From Valencia hispanica (taxonomy: Eukaryota; Chordata; Actinopteri; Cyprinodontiformes; Valenciidae), in NCBI GenBank assembly GCA_963556495.2, contig OY747704.1:9896501-9960500 (forward strand): 64,000 bases of DNA. The letters are read 5' to 3'. Numbering within the stretch: position 1 is the stretch's first letter; every line of letters begins with the position of its first letter. Shown here piece by piece: positions 44,195 through 55,562 of this stretch. The notes below the pieces were generated by a model that saw only the letters and a program-made list of their open reading frames with translations, did no database searches and was not told the origin of the DNA. The translations under genes were made by a program, and so were the position numbers.

Positions 44195-45805
44195 GTGGAC
44201 AGCTTTATTTCTATGTTATCTTTGTTGTCGTTAAATGTTAGAGGTTTGAAGGACAACATTAAACGTAAAGCAGTTTTTTTTTTTTTTGTAAAGAGCAACG
44301 AGCTATTTGTTTTTTACAAGAAACACTCAATGCACGATGACTCATCTTTTTGGAAACATCAATGGGGCGATTCAGTTTATTTTAGCCATGGGACTTCTCG
44401 TTCTGCTGGAGTAATGATATTGTTTATCAAATTTCCTGGAACAATATTAGACCACAAAAGAGACACTAACGGTCATTGGGTCATGGTAGTCATAAATATT
44501 GATGGAGTCAGCTTCATTCTGCTGTGTGTATATGGCTTCAATAGTAAACATTGAACAAACAATTCTACATGGATTTAACAACATTAAAAGCTGCTTGGAA
44601 GGTCTGCTATTCAACCGATCGTGTGATTTTAGGAGGTGATTTTAATTTAACTCCAAATGACTATGAAGATCGTCTTCCCTCTAGAGGGTGCCAACACACC
44701 TTTAATGAAACCTTCCTTTACCTAACTTCTAATGTTGGGCTGTCTGACTGCTGGCGTTTGAGGAACCCAGGAACCAGACTGTACACGTGGATTAAGCTGG
44801 GTGGATTAGACTTCTTGCTTAGGTGTGATTTTAAGTTAACCAATATTTCAATCAAACTGTCTAAATTCCATAGCCAAATCCTGTCCTTTTGGAAAATGAT
44901 TTTCACACATAATTTCACACCACATTGGTCCCTAATATGGAATAACAGATGTATTCTTGTTAAAAAAAAATCTATATTTAAGCTTGACTGGTACAAAAAA
45001 GGTATTTCTTTTGTCACAGACTTAATGAACAATGATGGCTCCTTTCTGGATCATAAAGTATTTCGGGACAAATTCAATATACATTGCTCCAAGAGTGAAT
45101 ATAATAAGATTTGTAAAGCCATTCCAGCTTCCCTTGTTCATTTGATTCAGAACACTATGATTTACTCTAAAGTTTCCCCAACCCTGCCTAAACTACAAAT
45201 ATTGGACAACCCGCTTAATGACAAAAGATGTAACTCCAGATTTTTTACTGCAACCATAAAATCTAAGTTATTTCATGATTATAATAGAGACCTTCCAACC
45301 GAGATTTTAGTCAAAGCATTTACAAGATATATTAAACTAACAGTCTCACTGCAAGTGAAGGAAACACATTTCAAAATTCTAAATTGGACTTATCCAGTAG
45401 CTGTTTTCCTACACAAAAGATTTAAATTTGAGCTAACACCATGTACTTTTTGTAAATCCACTGATGAATCTCCTTGATCATTTGTTTTTTGACTGCCCTG
45501 CTTCCAATAGTTTTTGGTCGGACATCAAAGAGTGGTTGAACTTTAAAACTCCTATTCTCCCAATTGTAACTGTCAACCATGTTATAGAATATGTAACTGA
45601 TGTGCCATCCAATGTATCTGACAAGGTAAACATCATTTTTCTCTTAGGGAAATATTACATTCATTGCTGCAAATGGAGAAATTCTGTCCCCCACTTTAAT
45701 GCTTTTTTGATTGAGTTTAAAAACTATTTTTGTTCACTGAAACAAGTGAGGCTAAATTGTGTCAAAAACACACTGTCATGTGCTTCTAAATTGATCTTAT
45801 TTTAA
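44195..45805 (+). pseudogene. L1 ORF2: endonuclease fused to C-terminal region
   Basis: The endonuclease begins LSLNVRGLKDNIKRK and has GDFNL near 44634, with a frame change at about 44554. At TRLYTWIKLGGLD (about 44800) the expected histidine motif and the entire reverse transcriptase are missing. The same frame continues with a segment (FHSQILSFWKMIFTHNF) that in L1 elements lies after the polymerase, followed by a zinc-knuckle-like end (CTFCKSTDESP, then HLFFDCP in the next frame). The 44551-45477 frame is open across the deletion point, 308 codons. Confidence 0.8.
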
Positions 45806-45980
45806 ATAATCTGATACTCCTGCTCATTTTCTTTTAAAGCTTTACATATATTTCTGTCATATTGTTGTCCTGTTTTGCTGTACTCAAATTTCTTGCCATG
45901 TCCCACTTTAATACCCTTTCCAGAGCTTGTATAAACGGTTGTACTATTTGATATACACTAATAAAGATGAAAAAAAAAAT

Positions 45981-46069
45981 GAAAGAAAGTCAGTTGACTG
46001 AAGTAAGATGGCCGCCGCTACGCTGTCGAATCCCACTTGCGGCATCTAGTGTTTATATATGTCTATGGG
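45981..46069 (-). mobile_element. Terminal fragment of the CCATAGAC element family
   Basis: On the minus strand this begins CCATAGACATATATAAACACTAGATG and runs to CATCTTACTTCAGTCAACTG, matching the outermost blocks of copy B (52942 and 54255-54340). It lies between the two L1 elements. The minus-strand L1 inserted at its edge. Confidence 0.55.
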
Positions 46070-46238
46070 TGTTTTTTTTTTTTTTTTTTTATTAACAAGA
46101 GTATATTACAACATCTCGTGGAGACAACAGCAAAGAGAGAAAAAAAAAAAAAACATGCAAGGCATTAACAACAACAAAAACAGTTTTGACAGAGAAAATA
46201 AAATGAAAATACGGCATTCTTATCAAATACATAATGTG

Positions 46239-47216
46239 TTACAGGATCAAAAACATTTCAGCAGTACGACAAATGGTTTCTGCAGTTTGGTTGCAATTTC
46301 TAACAAGATTCAAGGAGGACAGTAACATAAGAAATTCATTTTTAAAACAGTTTATGTTTGGCAGTTGTTTTTTCCATTTATTTTTATGGATATGGTATTT
46401 CCCCATAATGATTATAAGGTTAATCAAAAGCGAGAGATCCCCCAGCAACTTAGAATTATAAATAAGAATATCATAAATTGTAAATTGTTCAAGTTCCCTA
46501 ATTTTACTGTTCAACCAGCTATGGACATCTTTCCAGAACTTCCCACTAACTGGGCAAAGGAAGAAAAGATGTTCTGTTCTTTCAGGGTTTTCATGACAGA
46601 AGTCACAAGGGTAAACTTCAAAACCAAATTTACCCCTCAGTGTCTCTGAAGATGGATAGTAGTTGTTGAGGATTTTAAATTGCATTCCTTTTACTTTGGA
46701 AGCTATTGGCCATTTTATACATTTCAAATGTTTTCTTGAAATTGTTGGCTTATCTAAAATTTTGAGTTTAATCTTCCTATCATAATCATGATAGATATAT
46801 CCTTTGAAAGCTTTATTTAAATATTTATTATCACATTTTATGTCTGTAATGTTTAGTACCCCTATCGTCAAGTTTGGAAACTTGGTTTGAACATTAGAAA
46901 AAAATTATTGTGTTTTTTATCATCTGTATCAAAGCCACTGAGATAGATTTACAAATTTTCCTATATTCTATAGAAGAGCATTGAATATTTTTTCATTTGT
47001 TTTTAAACTCTTGTAACTGTAGGATTTCACTGTTTATATCTAAAATGTCATGTACAAAGATAATACCTTGGTCAAACCAACGCTGGTTGAATAAAGACTT
47101 TTTGTTCGATACAATTACCCTATTATTCCACAAGGTGGCACAATGAGGGGTAAAGGTATTAGTAAATACCATCTTCCAATAATGTAACACTTTTTTGTGG
47201 AATTCAGATAATTTAA
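46239..47216 (-). pseudogene. L1 ORF2 C-terminal region
   Basis: The minus frame 46871-46239 includes VKGMQFKILNNYYP, the CCHC-like CDFCHENPERTEHLFFLCP and a final helical stretch. The frame 47235-46993 contains the preceding FHKKVLHYWKMVFTNTFTPH segment. Stops separate the two. Position and motif order equal those of the plus-strand copy at 44880-45800. Confidence 0.78.
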
Positions 47217-48090
47217 AAGAGTAAAGAAACCCCAAAACAACTTTTTTTTGCTTCTAAACTGTATACATTGGTATTTACCAATCCAATCTTTCAGTTTCTG
47301 GGGATTTTTTTACATTTTGGTGTAAACTTGTTTAATTCTACACTTTTTGGTCTAAAAACGTCTGAGTGCTGCCCTCTTAGGGTTAAACGGTGGCTACTGC
47401 ATTTGAATTTTGTGATTGGTGGAGAGCAGTACATCTTAGGTCACAGGCATTGACTGTGTCACAGGCATGGTCTCACAGACACGCCCCGTGGGTTTGGGTA
47501 TAAAACTATCAGACATACCGGCCCTGTGGCGAGTTTGGAGTTGGATTGCGTTTTCCAGGTTACCTTTATTATCACATTAGCACTTAGTTAGCATAGCTAA
47601 CATACTGTTTTGAACGTTAGCCTATGTTACCATTACCACTCCTAGACTGGACCCATCCTGTCTCTCTCTACCTCAGCAGCAGCGCTCCATAAAGCTCCCC
47701 TCTACCTCCGGTGAAGACAGAGGAGATCCGCTGGCTCAGGGCGCCGAGCCAGCGCCGCCCGAGGCTGGCGCTGCTGAGGCAGAGGGAGACACGAGGAGTC
47801 CAGTCTCTGAGTGGTAATGCTAACATAGGCTAACGTTCAAAACAGATGAATGCTGATCAGATCGATCAGTCGCAAAACTGCCAACGGCGCTTTTTCTCAC
47901 TGTCCATGTTTCCGTGTCAGATTAAGCGAGCTGTCACTGTCCTTCTGACCACACCCCCACGTTCCCCCCTCCGCTCATCCTCCACAATTGGCCATACCCC
48001 TCCGTTCTTCCTGGCACCGCCCACTTTGTAGAATTTTTCAAATGTTGTCTAGGGGTGGGGTTATGATTTTTCAGGGGGTTCAGTTACACT
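47217..48090 (-). mobile_element. TTAA-flanked MITE, copy 1
   Basis: TTAA lies at both borders (47213-47216 and 48091-48094). The ends are imperfect inverted repeats of the form AGTGTAACTGAACCCC. The interior matches 56751-57710 in inverted orientation. TTAA duplication suggests piggyBac-type mobilisation. No transposase is encoded. Confidence 0.7.
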
Positions 48091-48244
48091 TTAAAGGCAG
48101 TTTGGAGATTTCAAAGTCACATTTCAAAGGAAATTTTAAGCCACCAAACATCTTGAAAATGTTATTTGGAATATGGAACCATATTGAATCCGGTTTCAGT
48201 AAAACTATTTCAACCATTTTATTTTAAATATTCCTAACATTGGC

Positions 48245-49400
48245 TCAAAATCCACTGATTTGATCCCCCCCCCCACTGCACTCTAGCCGAGATTTGTTTA
48301 TATAATATGTCCTATTTCTCCAGATGAATTTATATATAATGGAGTTAATATAATATGTTTTTGGAGTAATGTAAAGAGATTGACATGGATATATTGGGTG
48401 TGATATACCCTCCACCTCACACAGTAAGTTATGCCCAAAAATGGAAAGATCTCTAATAAGCCAATGGTTAAAGGATATTTGTATTTGATCGTTTTTTTCT
48501 TTCATATTAATTTCTTCTCTTTGCTTCTCATCTTTAACAATCTTAATTCCAAGATATTTAACTTTTTTTTACAGGGATTGTCATTATTTCTGTATCTATG
48601 CACTCATATAATGGAAGTAATTCACATTTTTTCATATTCAAACGAAGACCTGAAGCTTTAGAAAAAATGGAGATTTGTAGTGCCTTATTAACCATCAATT
48701 TATCCCAAAGAAAAAAAACTGTCATCTGCAAACTGGCAAAGGTGAAATTTGTAATCAAAAAAGTTTACAACTTGAAAATCTGGATGATTTAATATCACAT
48801 AAGCTAATAGCTGTTTACATAAAATGAACAACTTTGGGCTAATTGGACATCCTTGTCTTATTCCGCAAGTTATATTTATTCTAGATGTTAGTCCTAGGTC
48901 TAAGGAGACATAACTAAATATCAGTATAGAACATTTTGATCACTGAGCAAACTTTTTTGTCAAATCCAAAACTTTCTAAGGTATGAAATAAAAATTTGTG
49001 TTCTATAGAATCGAAAGCTTTGAAAAAAATCAATAAATAAAATCAGGCTATCTGATTCCAGAATGGACTAATAGTCCAGCATGTCCAGTATTAATCTCAC
49101 ATTATTATGTATACTTCTACCTTTTATAAACGCAGACTGAGTTTCATCAACTATTTTATTAATTATCATTTTCATTCTCTCTGCATATATTAACGCTAAT
49201 AACTTATAATCGTTGCAAAGCAAAGTAATTGGTCTCCAGTTGTCCAAAATTGTTGCATCTTTTTTTGGTTTGGGGAGAAGGGTTATTATCCCAGTTTTCA
49301 TTGTTGGAGTAAGACATCCTTCATGTATGCAGTCGATAAATGCATTTAATAACAATTGTTTGATATCTTCCCAAAACATGTTAAAAAATTCCGAATTCAA
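48245..49400 (-). pseudogene. L1 ORF2 reverse transcriptase remains
   Basis: On minus, 49400-49068 gives TLLPKPKKDATILDNWRPITLL and QSAFIKGRSIHNN, the fingers and first palm region. At about 48740-48725 a FADDS reading, in a frame different from its neighbours, marks the catalytic site. The thumb follows (GLRLNMKKCELL) and 48505-48245 contains the post-polymerase region. Several stops and shifts interrupt it. Confidence 0.75.
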
Positions 49401-49946
49401 ACCATCTATACCTGGTGATTTCCCATTTTTCCGTTTTTTTCAGGGCACTTTCTAATTCTTGCAGATTTATTGGATCTTCTTACTTTTTTTGTCATTCTTC
49501 CCAATCCTTTTAAAATTGTTCTTAATCATAGTAAAAAAATATTCACAGTCCTCTTTGTGAAAATTTGAGCTATACAAGTTAGAGTAAAAGAGTTGAACTT
49601 CCTCCTGTATTAGATTTAGATGTATGACAGGTTCATTTTTTGTTATTTTTCAAATTCTTTTTTTGGACTGTGTAGACTTTTCTAGACCATAGAAATATGA
49701 TGTGTTCGTCTCACCTTCTTCGATCCATTTAGCCCTGGATCGTACAAAGGCTCCATTTGCTTTTTCTAAATAAATTTCATCAAGCTGTTTTTGAAGGGAA
49801 TTCAACTCAATCTGTTCTTAGTCCGAAGCAATTAATTTACCACATAGTATATTGATCTTTTTCAGTATTTCTTTCTGTTTACTTGTTTTTGACCTGTTTT
49901 TTCCCGTTTCAATCGCCAACCTTTTTATTTCAAATTTAAACCATTC

Positions 49947-50700
49947 TCATTTTCTTTTATTTGACAAATCCAATCGTTTTACTTGTAGGCAGAGGGATTT
50001 TATTTGTTTGCAGAAACATTCATCTGACAAAAGTCTGTTGATTAATTTCCACATATTACCCAAGGAATGTGGTTGTTTGGCTATTAACAAAGATAAGCTT
50101 ATTAAACAATGATCGGTGAGCGGAGGTGTAATGATCTCACATTTTGGGACATTATTATTTATTGAATATGAGATTAGCCAATAGTCTAACCTTGATCGTA
50201 GGTTCCCATTTGAGGCACTAATCCATGTATATTCCAAATTTGTGGGATTATTCAATCGCCAATAATTAAAAGTATTAGTTACAGTACAAAAATTGTGTAT
50301 TACTTCATTATTTTTAGGTTGTTGACCTCTAGGAGGTAACCTATCCAGCAAAGAATTTGGAGCAATGTTAAAATCACCTCCCATAACAATTTTAACTGTC
50401 ATGTGAACATTTTTCCACTCTGTATCCAGTCTACCCAATTTATCTAACATACTTCTCTTGTTCACTTTGTTATTATGTCCGTATATTGAAAGCACAATAA
50501 ATTTTTGGTCACATATTTCAATAGGTGCAATCAGCCAGTGGCCATCTTTATCCCCTACATGACTAATTACTTTTCCTGTAAACTTATTGAACAATATCAT
50601 AACACCTGCCAAATAGTTGGTACCATAAGAAAATAAAACATTATCCCCCCATTGTTGCTTCCAAAATTTTTCATTTTCTGCACCAGAATGTGTTTCCTGT
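49947..50700 (-). pseudogene. L1 ORF2 endonuclease
   Basis: The open minus frame from 50612 shows AGVMILFNKF, VLSIYGHNN, the catalytic GGDFNIAPNSLLDR, TWISASNGNLRSRLDYWLIS and the SDH-equivalent LTDHCLISL. These define the apurinic-type endonuclease of L1-clade LINEs. The N-terminal portion above 50612 is broken. The strip 49401-49946 holds the frayed linker. Confidence 0.82.
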
Positions 50701-51093
50701 AAAAGAAATTACATTTGCCTTAAGTTCTTTACAAAATATAAAGTGCCTTACCCTAACCTCTAACATTTAAAGAAGTAAACAAAACCGACAATGAACACTA
50801 AAACAAGATCAGAACTTGCCTAATGCAAATGCTCTTGAATTACCGAAAGAGCAGGAATGAACAATTTTGTCCAAATAGATTAGGTCTCGACTAAAACCTC
50901 TGAAAGTAACAGTCAAAATAAAGACTTGAGCAATTTGATCATGTCAATGAAAAACCTCCTTTCCCATCTATTGAATAGCCCATAATAGCAGAAGAACTAT
51001 AACCTGTATGTTAATATTTTCAGTCAGGTAGTAAAATACCATATAAGTATCAAGGATAAACCTTTTTTCCGTCAATGATTGCGTATCCTTCCT

Positions 51094-51705
51094 TCAAGAA
51101 AGCCTTCTTTTCGCAGCGTCTGGCTTCATCCACGCTTCCCGATCTTCTTTGGAGTAGTACTTTTTAAAGATGATCTTCTTTTCTTTACATACTCTGGCCT
51201 CCCTCGACATCTTCCACACCTCTTCTTTCACCGTTCGCGAAACAAACTGCATGATGATGGGTCTTGCCATGATATTGTTCATTGCACCTTTTATCCCCAG
51301 ACGGTGGACGGTATCAACATTTCGGCGGAGCTCATCAACAGACATGGGGACCACTCTAGTAAGGATGCCTATGACTTCATCTCTGGTTTTCTCATCTTCC
51401 TTCTCCGCTAACCCCAAGAGCCTGAGGTTCCATCTCCTCTTGTATCTGCATCTTCCAAAGCTTTCTCCTTCAGGAATTTGTTTTCTGCAGCTAGGAATTC
51501 AACTTGTCTTTGTAGTTTCTCGATGCTACCTTGATTTTCATCCGTGGCTCGTTTAATAGCATTGGTGTTTTCTTCAATATTGTGAATTTTGACTTCTAAG
51601 GCTTCAAACTTTTTTAGAGCTTCTTGAACATAGTTCATCCTCACTTCAATGTTTTCCAGCTTCCCATCTAGACCGTCAAATCTTTTCATCATCGACTCCA
51701 TAGCT
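51094..51705 (-). pseudogene. L1 ORF1, minus-strand copy
   Basis: Two overlapping minus frames give a heptad-rich coiled coil (LDGKLENIEVRMNYVQEALKKFEAL, IEKLQRQVEFLAAENKFL), then the GLAEKEDEKTRDEVIGIL segment of the RRM and the C-terminal domain (FKKYYSKEDREAW). One frameshift lies near 51410. The start is cut by the Tc1 fragment at 51711. Confidence 0.78.
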
Positions 51706-51710
51706 AGCAT

Positions 51711-52351
51711 TGTCTAAGAATGTTGGGAGCAACAACACCATGAAGTCCAAAGAACACACCAGACAGGTCAGGGATAAAGTTATTGACAAATTTAAAGCAG
51801 GCTTAGGCTACAAAAAGATTTCCCAAGCCTTGAACAACCCACGGAGCACTGTTCAAGCGATCATTCAGAAATGGAAGGAGTATGGCACAACTGTAAACCT
51901 ACCAAGACAAGGCCGTCCACCTAAACTCACAGGGCGAACAAGGAGAGCGCTGATCAGAAATGCAGCCAAGAGGCCCATGGTGACTCTGGACGAGCTGCAG
52001 AGATCTACAGCTCAGGTGGGGGAATCTGTCCATAGGACAACTATTAGTCGTGCACTGCACAAAGATGGCCTTTATGGAAGAGTGGCAAGAAGAAAGCCAT
52101 TGTAAAAAGAAAACCATAAGAAGTCCCATTTGCAGTTTGCCACAAGCCATGTGGGGGACACAGCAAACATGTGGAAGAAGGTGCTCTGGTCAGATGAGAC
52201 CAAAATGGAACTTTTTGGCCAAAATGCAAAACGCTATGTGTGGCGGAAAACTAACACTGCACATCACTCTGAACACACCATCCCCACTGTCAAATATAGT
52301 GGTGGCAGCATCATGCTCTGGGGGTGCTTCTCTTCAGAGAAAGAGAAGTAG
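51711..52351 (+). pseudogene. Tc1-like transposase fragment in L1 5' region
   Basis: From the ATG at 51740 the frame encodes the paired-type DNA-binding domain (GYKKISQALNNPRSTVQ), the GRPPKLTGR hinge and the first catalytic aspartate (LWSDETK). A TAA lies at 52103-52105. The sequence ends after the glycine-rich [13 protein letters not shown] segment, before the second catalytic aspartate. No terminal repeats are visible, so this is an internal relic. It is a different Tc1 family from the two others in the window. Confidence 0.82.
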
Positions 52352-52846
52352 CAATGGCTTAATACCAAAAGCAACTAATGCTAACCTAAAAAACACAATA
52401 TAAGAAGCAATGCATTTATTTCAAAGAAGAGTACAAATACATTCCTGTGTTAAATGTGAGCTTAATATTTATCGTTGAACGTTGAGCTGTCCTTATCAGT
52501 GTCCTAATCAGATAGACAACATATTCATATATCTATCTCACTGTCTTGTGATGATGGTACCTCCGAGCTACCGCTGTTAGCTGATTACTTACCTTCATGA
52601 TCGTGAATAAAGTTGGTTATATACAGTTTAAAGCCGTTCACCTGCTTGCTCGCAGACGTCGCTGTGTGGTTTTTTTATATCTCAAACGTTCAACTGTTTG
52701 TCAAAGGAACAAATTAAAGTCACTTCTCTCGTGATCAGGTTTTGGTTGTTTTACCTTTAAGCAAAGTTTGGACTTAAAAAAATATTTTTTCTACGAAGCC
52801 TGGTTGAGACTAAGCCGCTCACTCCGCCATCTTGAATTGTCTCCCC
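52352..52846 (-). promoter_or_regulatory. L1 5' untranslated region
   Basis: The minus strand begins at 52846 with GGGGAGACAATTC, then CAAGATGGCGGAGT (52834-52821), a YY1-type site. In human L1 such a site directs the start of transcription. The rest has no gene. Confidence 0.6.
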
Positions 52847-52860
52847 ATGTCTATGGGTGT

Positions 52861-52941
52861 AGGTACCAGATCTGCTTGGGTACCCAGATCTGCTCGGGGG
52901 CCTGCGCCTAATTATGACGTCATATTACATGATTGGCTGAA
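52861..52941. other. Short spacer with a repeated CAGATCTGCT motif and a perfect CRE
   Basis: CAGATCTGCT occurs twice at a spacing of about 18 bases, and TGACGTCA lies at 52915-52922. This is the interval between the L1 duplication and the start of copy B. Confidence 0.5.
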
Positions 52942-52952
52942 CCATAGACATA

Positions 52953-54250
52953 AACTCACCAAAAAAAGAAACGTCCTCTGACTTTCAACTGTTTTTACTT
53001 TCAGTACACCTAATATGTGTAAATATTTGTATGAACACTAAAAGAGTCAACACCATAAGACATAAACTAAAAATGTTTCACAGACATGTGACTAACAGAA
53101 ATACAATAATGTGTCCTTGAATGAAGGGAGGCTCTAAATCAAAAGTACCAGTCAGTATCTGGTGTGGCCACCAGCTGCTTGAAGTACTGCAGTGCATCTC
53201 CTCCTCATGGACTGGACCAGATTTGTCAGTTCTTGCTGTGAGATGTTACCCCACTCTTCCTCCAAGGCACTTGCAAGTTCCTGAACATTTCTGGGGGGAT
53301 TGGCCCTAGCCCTCACCCTGCGATCCAACACGTCCCAGACGTGCTCAATGGGATTGAGATCCGGGCTCTTCGCTGGCCATGGCAGAACACTGACATTGCC
53401 GTCATGCAGAAACTCTCGCACAGAACGAGCAGTATGGCTGGTGGTATTGTCCTGCTGGAGGATCATGTTTGTATGAGCATGCATAAAGGGTACCACATGA
53501 GGGAGAGGGATGTCTTCCCTGTACCGCAAGGCATTGAGATTGCCTGCAATGACAACAAGCTCAGTCCGATGGTGATGTGATATACCGCCCCAGACCATGA
53601 CGGACCCCCCACCTCCAAATCGATCCCGCTCCAGGGTACAGGCCTCAGTGTAACGCTCATTCCTTCGACGATAAACACGAATCCGTCCATCACCCCTGGT
53701 GAGACAAAACCGTGACTCATCAGTGAAGAGCACTTTTTGCCACTCCTGCCTGGTCCAGCGAAGGTGGGTTTGTGCCCATAGGCGGCGTTGTTGCTGGTGA
53801 TGTCTGGTAAGGACCTGCCTTACAACAGGCCTACAAGCCCTCAGTCCAGCCTCTCTCAGCCTATTGCAGACAGTCTGAGCACTGATGGAGGGATTGTGTG
53901 TTCCTGGTGTGACTCGGGCAGTTGTTGTGGCCATCCCGTACCTGTCACGCAGGTGTGATATTCGGATGTACCGATCCTGTGCAGGTGTTGTTACATGTGG
54001 TCTTCCACTGCGAGGATGATCAGCTGTCCTTCCTGTCTCCCTGTATCGCTTTCTTAGGCGTCTCACCGTGCGGACATGGCAATTTATTGCCCTAACCACA
54101 TCAGCAGTCCTCATGCCTCCCTGCAGCATGCATAATGCACGTTCACGCAGATGAACAGGGACCCTGTCGGTAGACAAGTCTCTTTAGTGTCCTGCGTTTT
54201 TAAAACTGTGACCTTAAATGCCTACTTTCTCTAAGCTGTTAAGGTCTTCC
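52953..54250 (-). mobile_element. Tc1-like transposon, one terminal repeat missing
   Basis: The left border has CTCACCAAAAAAAGAAACGTC, the terminal repeat of a common fish Tc1 family. On the right, sequence resembling the element's 5' region stops at about 54250 and the inverse of the left repeat is not present. The element is therefore truncated on its 5' (right) side. Confidence 0.75.
53152..54177 (-). CDS. Tc1-like transposase, 341 codons open
   Basis: The minus frame is uninterrupted. Residues about 10-60 form the first helix-turn-helix (ADVVRAINCHVRTVRR), followed by the GRPHVTTPAQD hinge and a second helix-turn-helix. The DDE catalytic residues are all present: LFTDESRF, ILQQDNTTSHTA and SPDLNPIEHVWD. 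It has the family's normal length and ends AAGGHTRY. The first codon at the expected initiation point reads TTG; the first in-frame ATG is 16 codons later (CML) and would remove the start of the DNA-binding domain. The protein would cut Tc1 elements at TA sites. With one end missing, this copy could act only on other elements. Confidence 0.92.
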   Translation of the reverse strand: MSTDRVPVHLRERALCMLQGGMRTADVVRAINCHVRTVRRLRKRYRETGRTADHPRSGRPHVTTPAQDRYIRISHLRDRYGMATTTARVTPGTHNPSISAQTVCNRLREAGLRACRPVVRQVLTRHHQQQRRLWAQTHLRWTRQEWQKVLFTDESRFCLTRGDGRIRVYRRRNERYTEACTLERDRFGGGGSVMVWGGISHHHRTELVVIAGNLNALRYREDIPLPHVVPFMHAHTNMILQQDNTTSHTARSVREFLHDGNVSVLPWPAKSPDLNPIEHVWDVLDRRVRARANPPRNVQELASALEEEWGNISQQELTNLVQSMRRRCTAVLQAAGGHTRY

Positions 54251-54975
54251 TTAACATTACACACTAGATGGCTTACCCGCGCTGTTCGGCAATGGACTGT
54301 GACGTAGCAATACGGTGGCCATCTTACTTCAGTCAGCTGTCCCCTTTCTGTCAATTACTGTCATTTGTGCATGTACTATTTAAATAACTCTAACTGGCTC
54401 AATTTTCAACCGATTTTCAAACGGTTTGATTTGTTGTAAAAACCAGAACAAGGGGCAAACACTGCCGCTCAGAATTGAAGCTATCCCGGAAGTAACAAAA
54501 ATTGCAGTTCACCCCTCATCCGCTGGGGGCTGGCTCCAGAAAGGAGCAATTTCCCATTGACTCCCATGTTAAAAAGGCCAACTTCACAGCAGAAATAAAC
54601 ACGTTTACAGCCTGGTTCAAAAAACCATTTTAGGTTTATTAGGTCAGGTTTACCGTCATGACAACTCTGGGGGGGTTAATTTTTTTCTATCTCATCTGTT
54701 TAGACATAATTTAATCTTGAAATTATGAATAATTAGGGGCGTGTCCTTTTGATTGACAGGTCTCGGATGAGCCATCAGCGCTAAGGCTGGTGGCTAACGG
54801 TGGCTAGCAGCTTGCCGCCATAGACTGCTTACCCCCCCTGCTTGCTCCAGGGAAGGCCTTCAGCCTGGGACTCACGTTAAGACTTTGGCCATTTACTTTC
54901 TCTGAACTTGAACATCAGTTGCATCCACAAACTTTATTAGTGTTTAGATATACATTGTGCACTTATTGGACAAAA

Positions 54976-55040
54976 ATGGCTTGCTGTGGTACTGATTGCA
55001 CTAACAGACTGTCTAAGAAGTCACTGCTCCATTTATTTCG
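54976..55040 (+). CDS. THAP-domain first exon, copy B
   Basis: An ATG opens 21 codons containing the C-x4-C zinc ligands of a THAP finger (ACCGTDCTNR) and SKKSLLHLF. It ends in CG directly before GTAAGT at 55041, a strong splice donor. THAP genes often split here, between the first cysteine pair and the rest of the finger. Copy A has the same exon with a broken start. The C-terminal THAP half at about 62650-62886 could be its partner, although I could not find an acceptor that joins in phase. Confidence 0.55.
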
Positions 55041-55562
55041 GTAAGTAAAATAATATTTCTGTAGGTTAATTTGTAGATGAAGCTCCTGCTAGCTAAACTC
55101 CTAACAAAGTAGCTAGTTAACCACGCTGGGAAACTACAAACTGAACAGGTTATCATGTTCTGCATTTAAGATAAGGCTTTTTTCCCCCAACTAACTCCAG
55201 ATATATTTCATATTTTTTTGTCAGATTTTTTACTTTTTAAAAATTACTAAGAGTTGTCAGTTAAGGCATTAATCTGATTTCTGTCATATGTGATTCACCT
55301 TCATTGTTTTACTTTCATACATACACCCATAAGTGTTATATGTCTGTGTGCTCATTTGTTTACAGCACGTTTGTCTTGTTGTGGTGAGCTGGTTTCTAAC
55401 TAAGACGGGCAATGTTTAAATTTTAAGTTGTTTTTAATATACATTGTTTTTTTTCCGTACAGATTATATCAATCGCCTAAAACTACAGGAAGATCATAAA
55501 GAGGAAAGTACTTAACAATATATGTGCATCACCTTCTTGCCACTTCTTTCATATTCTTAGGC
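55041..55562 (+). other. Copy B intron-like sequence
   Basis: This follows the donor and has stretches matching copy A, including the block CCTAAAACTACAGGAAGA. No gene or repeat of another type is recognised. Confidence 0.45.

Larger units (their letters stand above)
43035..45979 (+). mobile_element. L1-clade LINE, plus strand, reverse transcriptase deleted
   Basis: The 5' end reads GGGGAACCAAGATGACGG, similar to L1 5' ends with a CAAGATGG YY1-type site. ORF1 and ORF2 follow and the element ends in AATAAAGATG plus an A-run. The ORF2 endonuclease runs straight into the C-terminal region, so the whole polymerase has been deleted. Flanking target duplications were not found. Confidence 0.75.
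46073..52846 (-). mobile_element. Full-length L1-clade LINE, minus strand, degraded
   Basis: A 14-bp duplication ATGTCTATGGGTGT (46059-46072 and 52847-52860) brackets the element. The 3' end is an 18-20 base A-run (T on plus, 46073-46091). The 5' end reads GGGGAGACAATTCAAGATGGC on minus, the YY1-type L1 start. ORF1 and ORF2 pieces occur in order. A TTAA-flanked MITE (47217-48090) and a Tc1 fragment (51711-52351) are inserted. Confidence 0.82.

Noticed and set aside
52049..52403. 117-codon frame overlapping the Tc1 fragment
   Set aside because: It is out of frame with the transposase motifs, which continue in the original frame after a single TAA.
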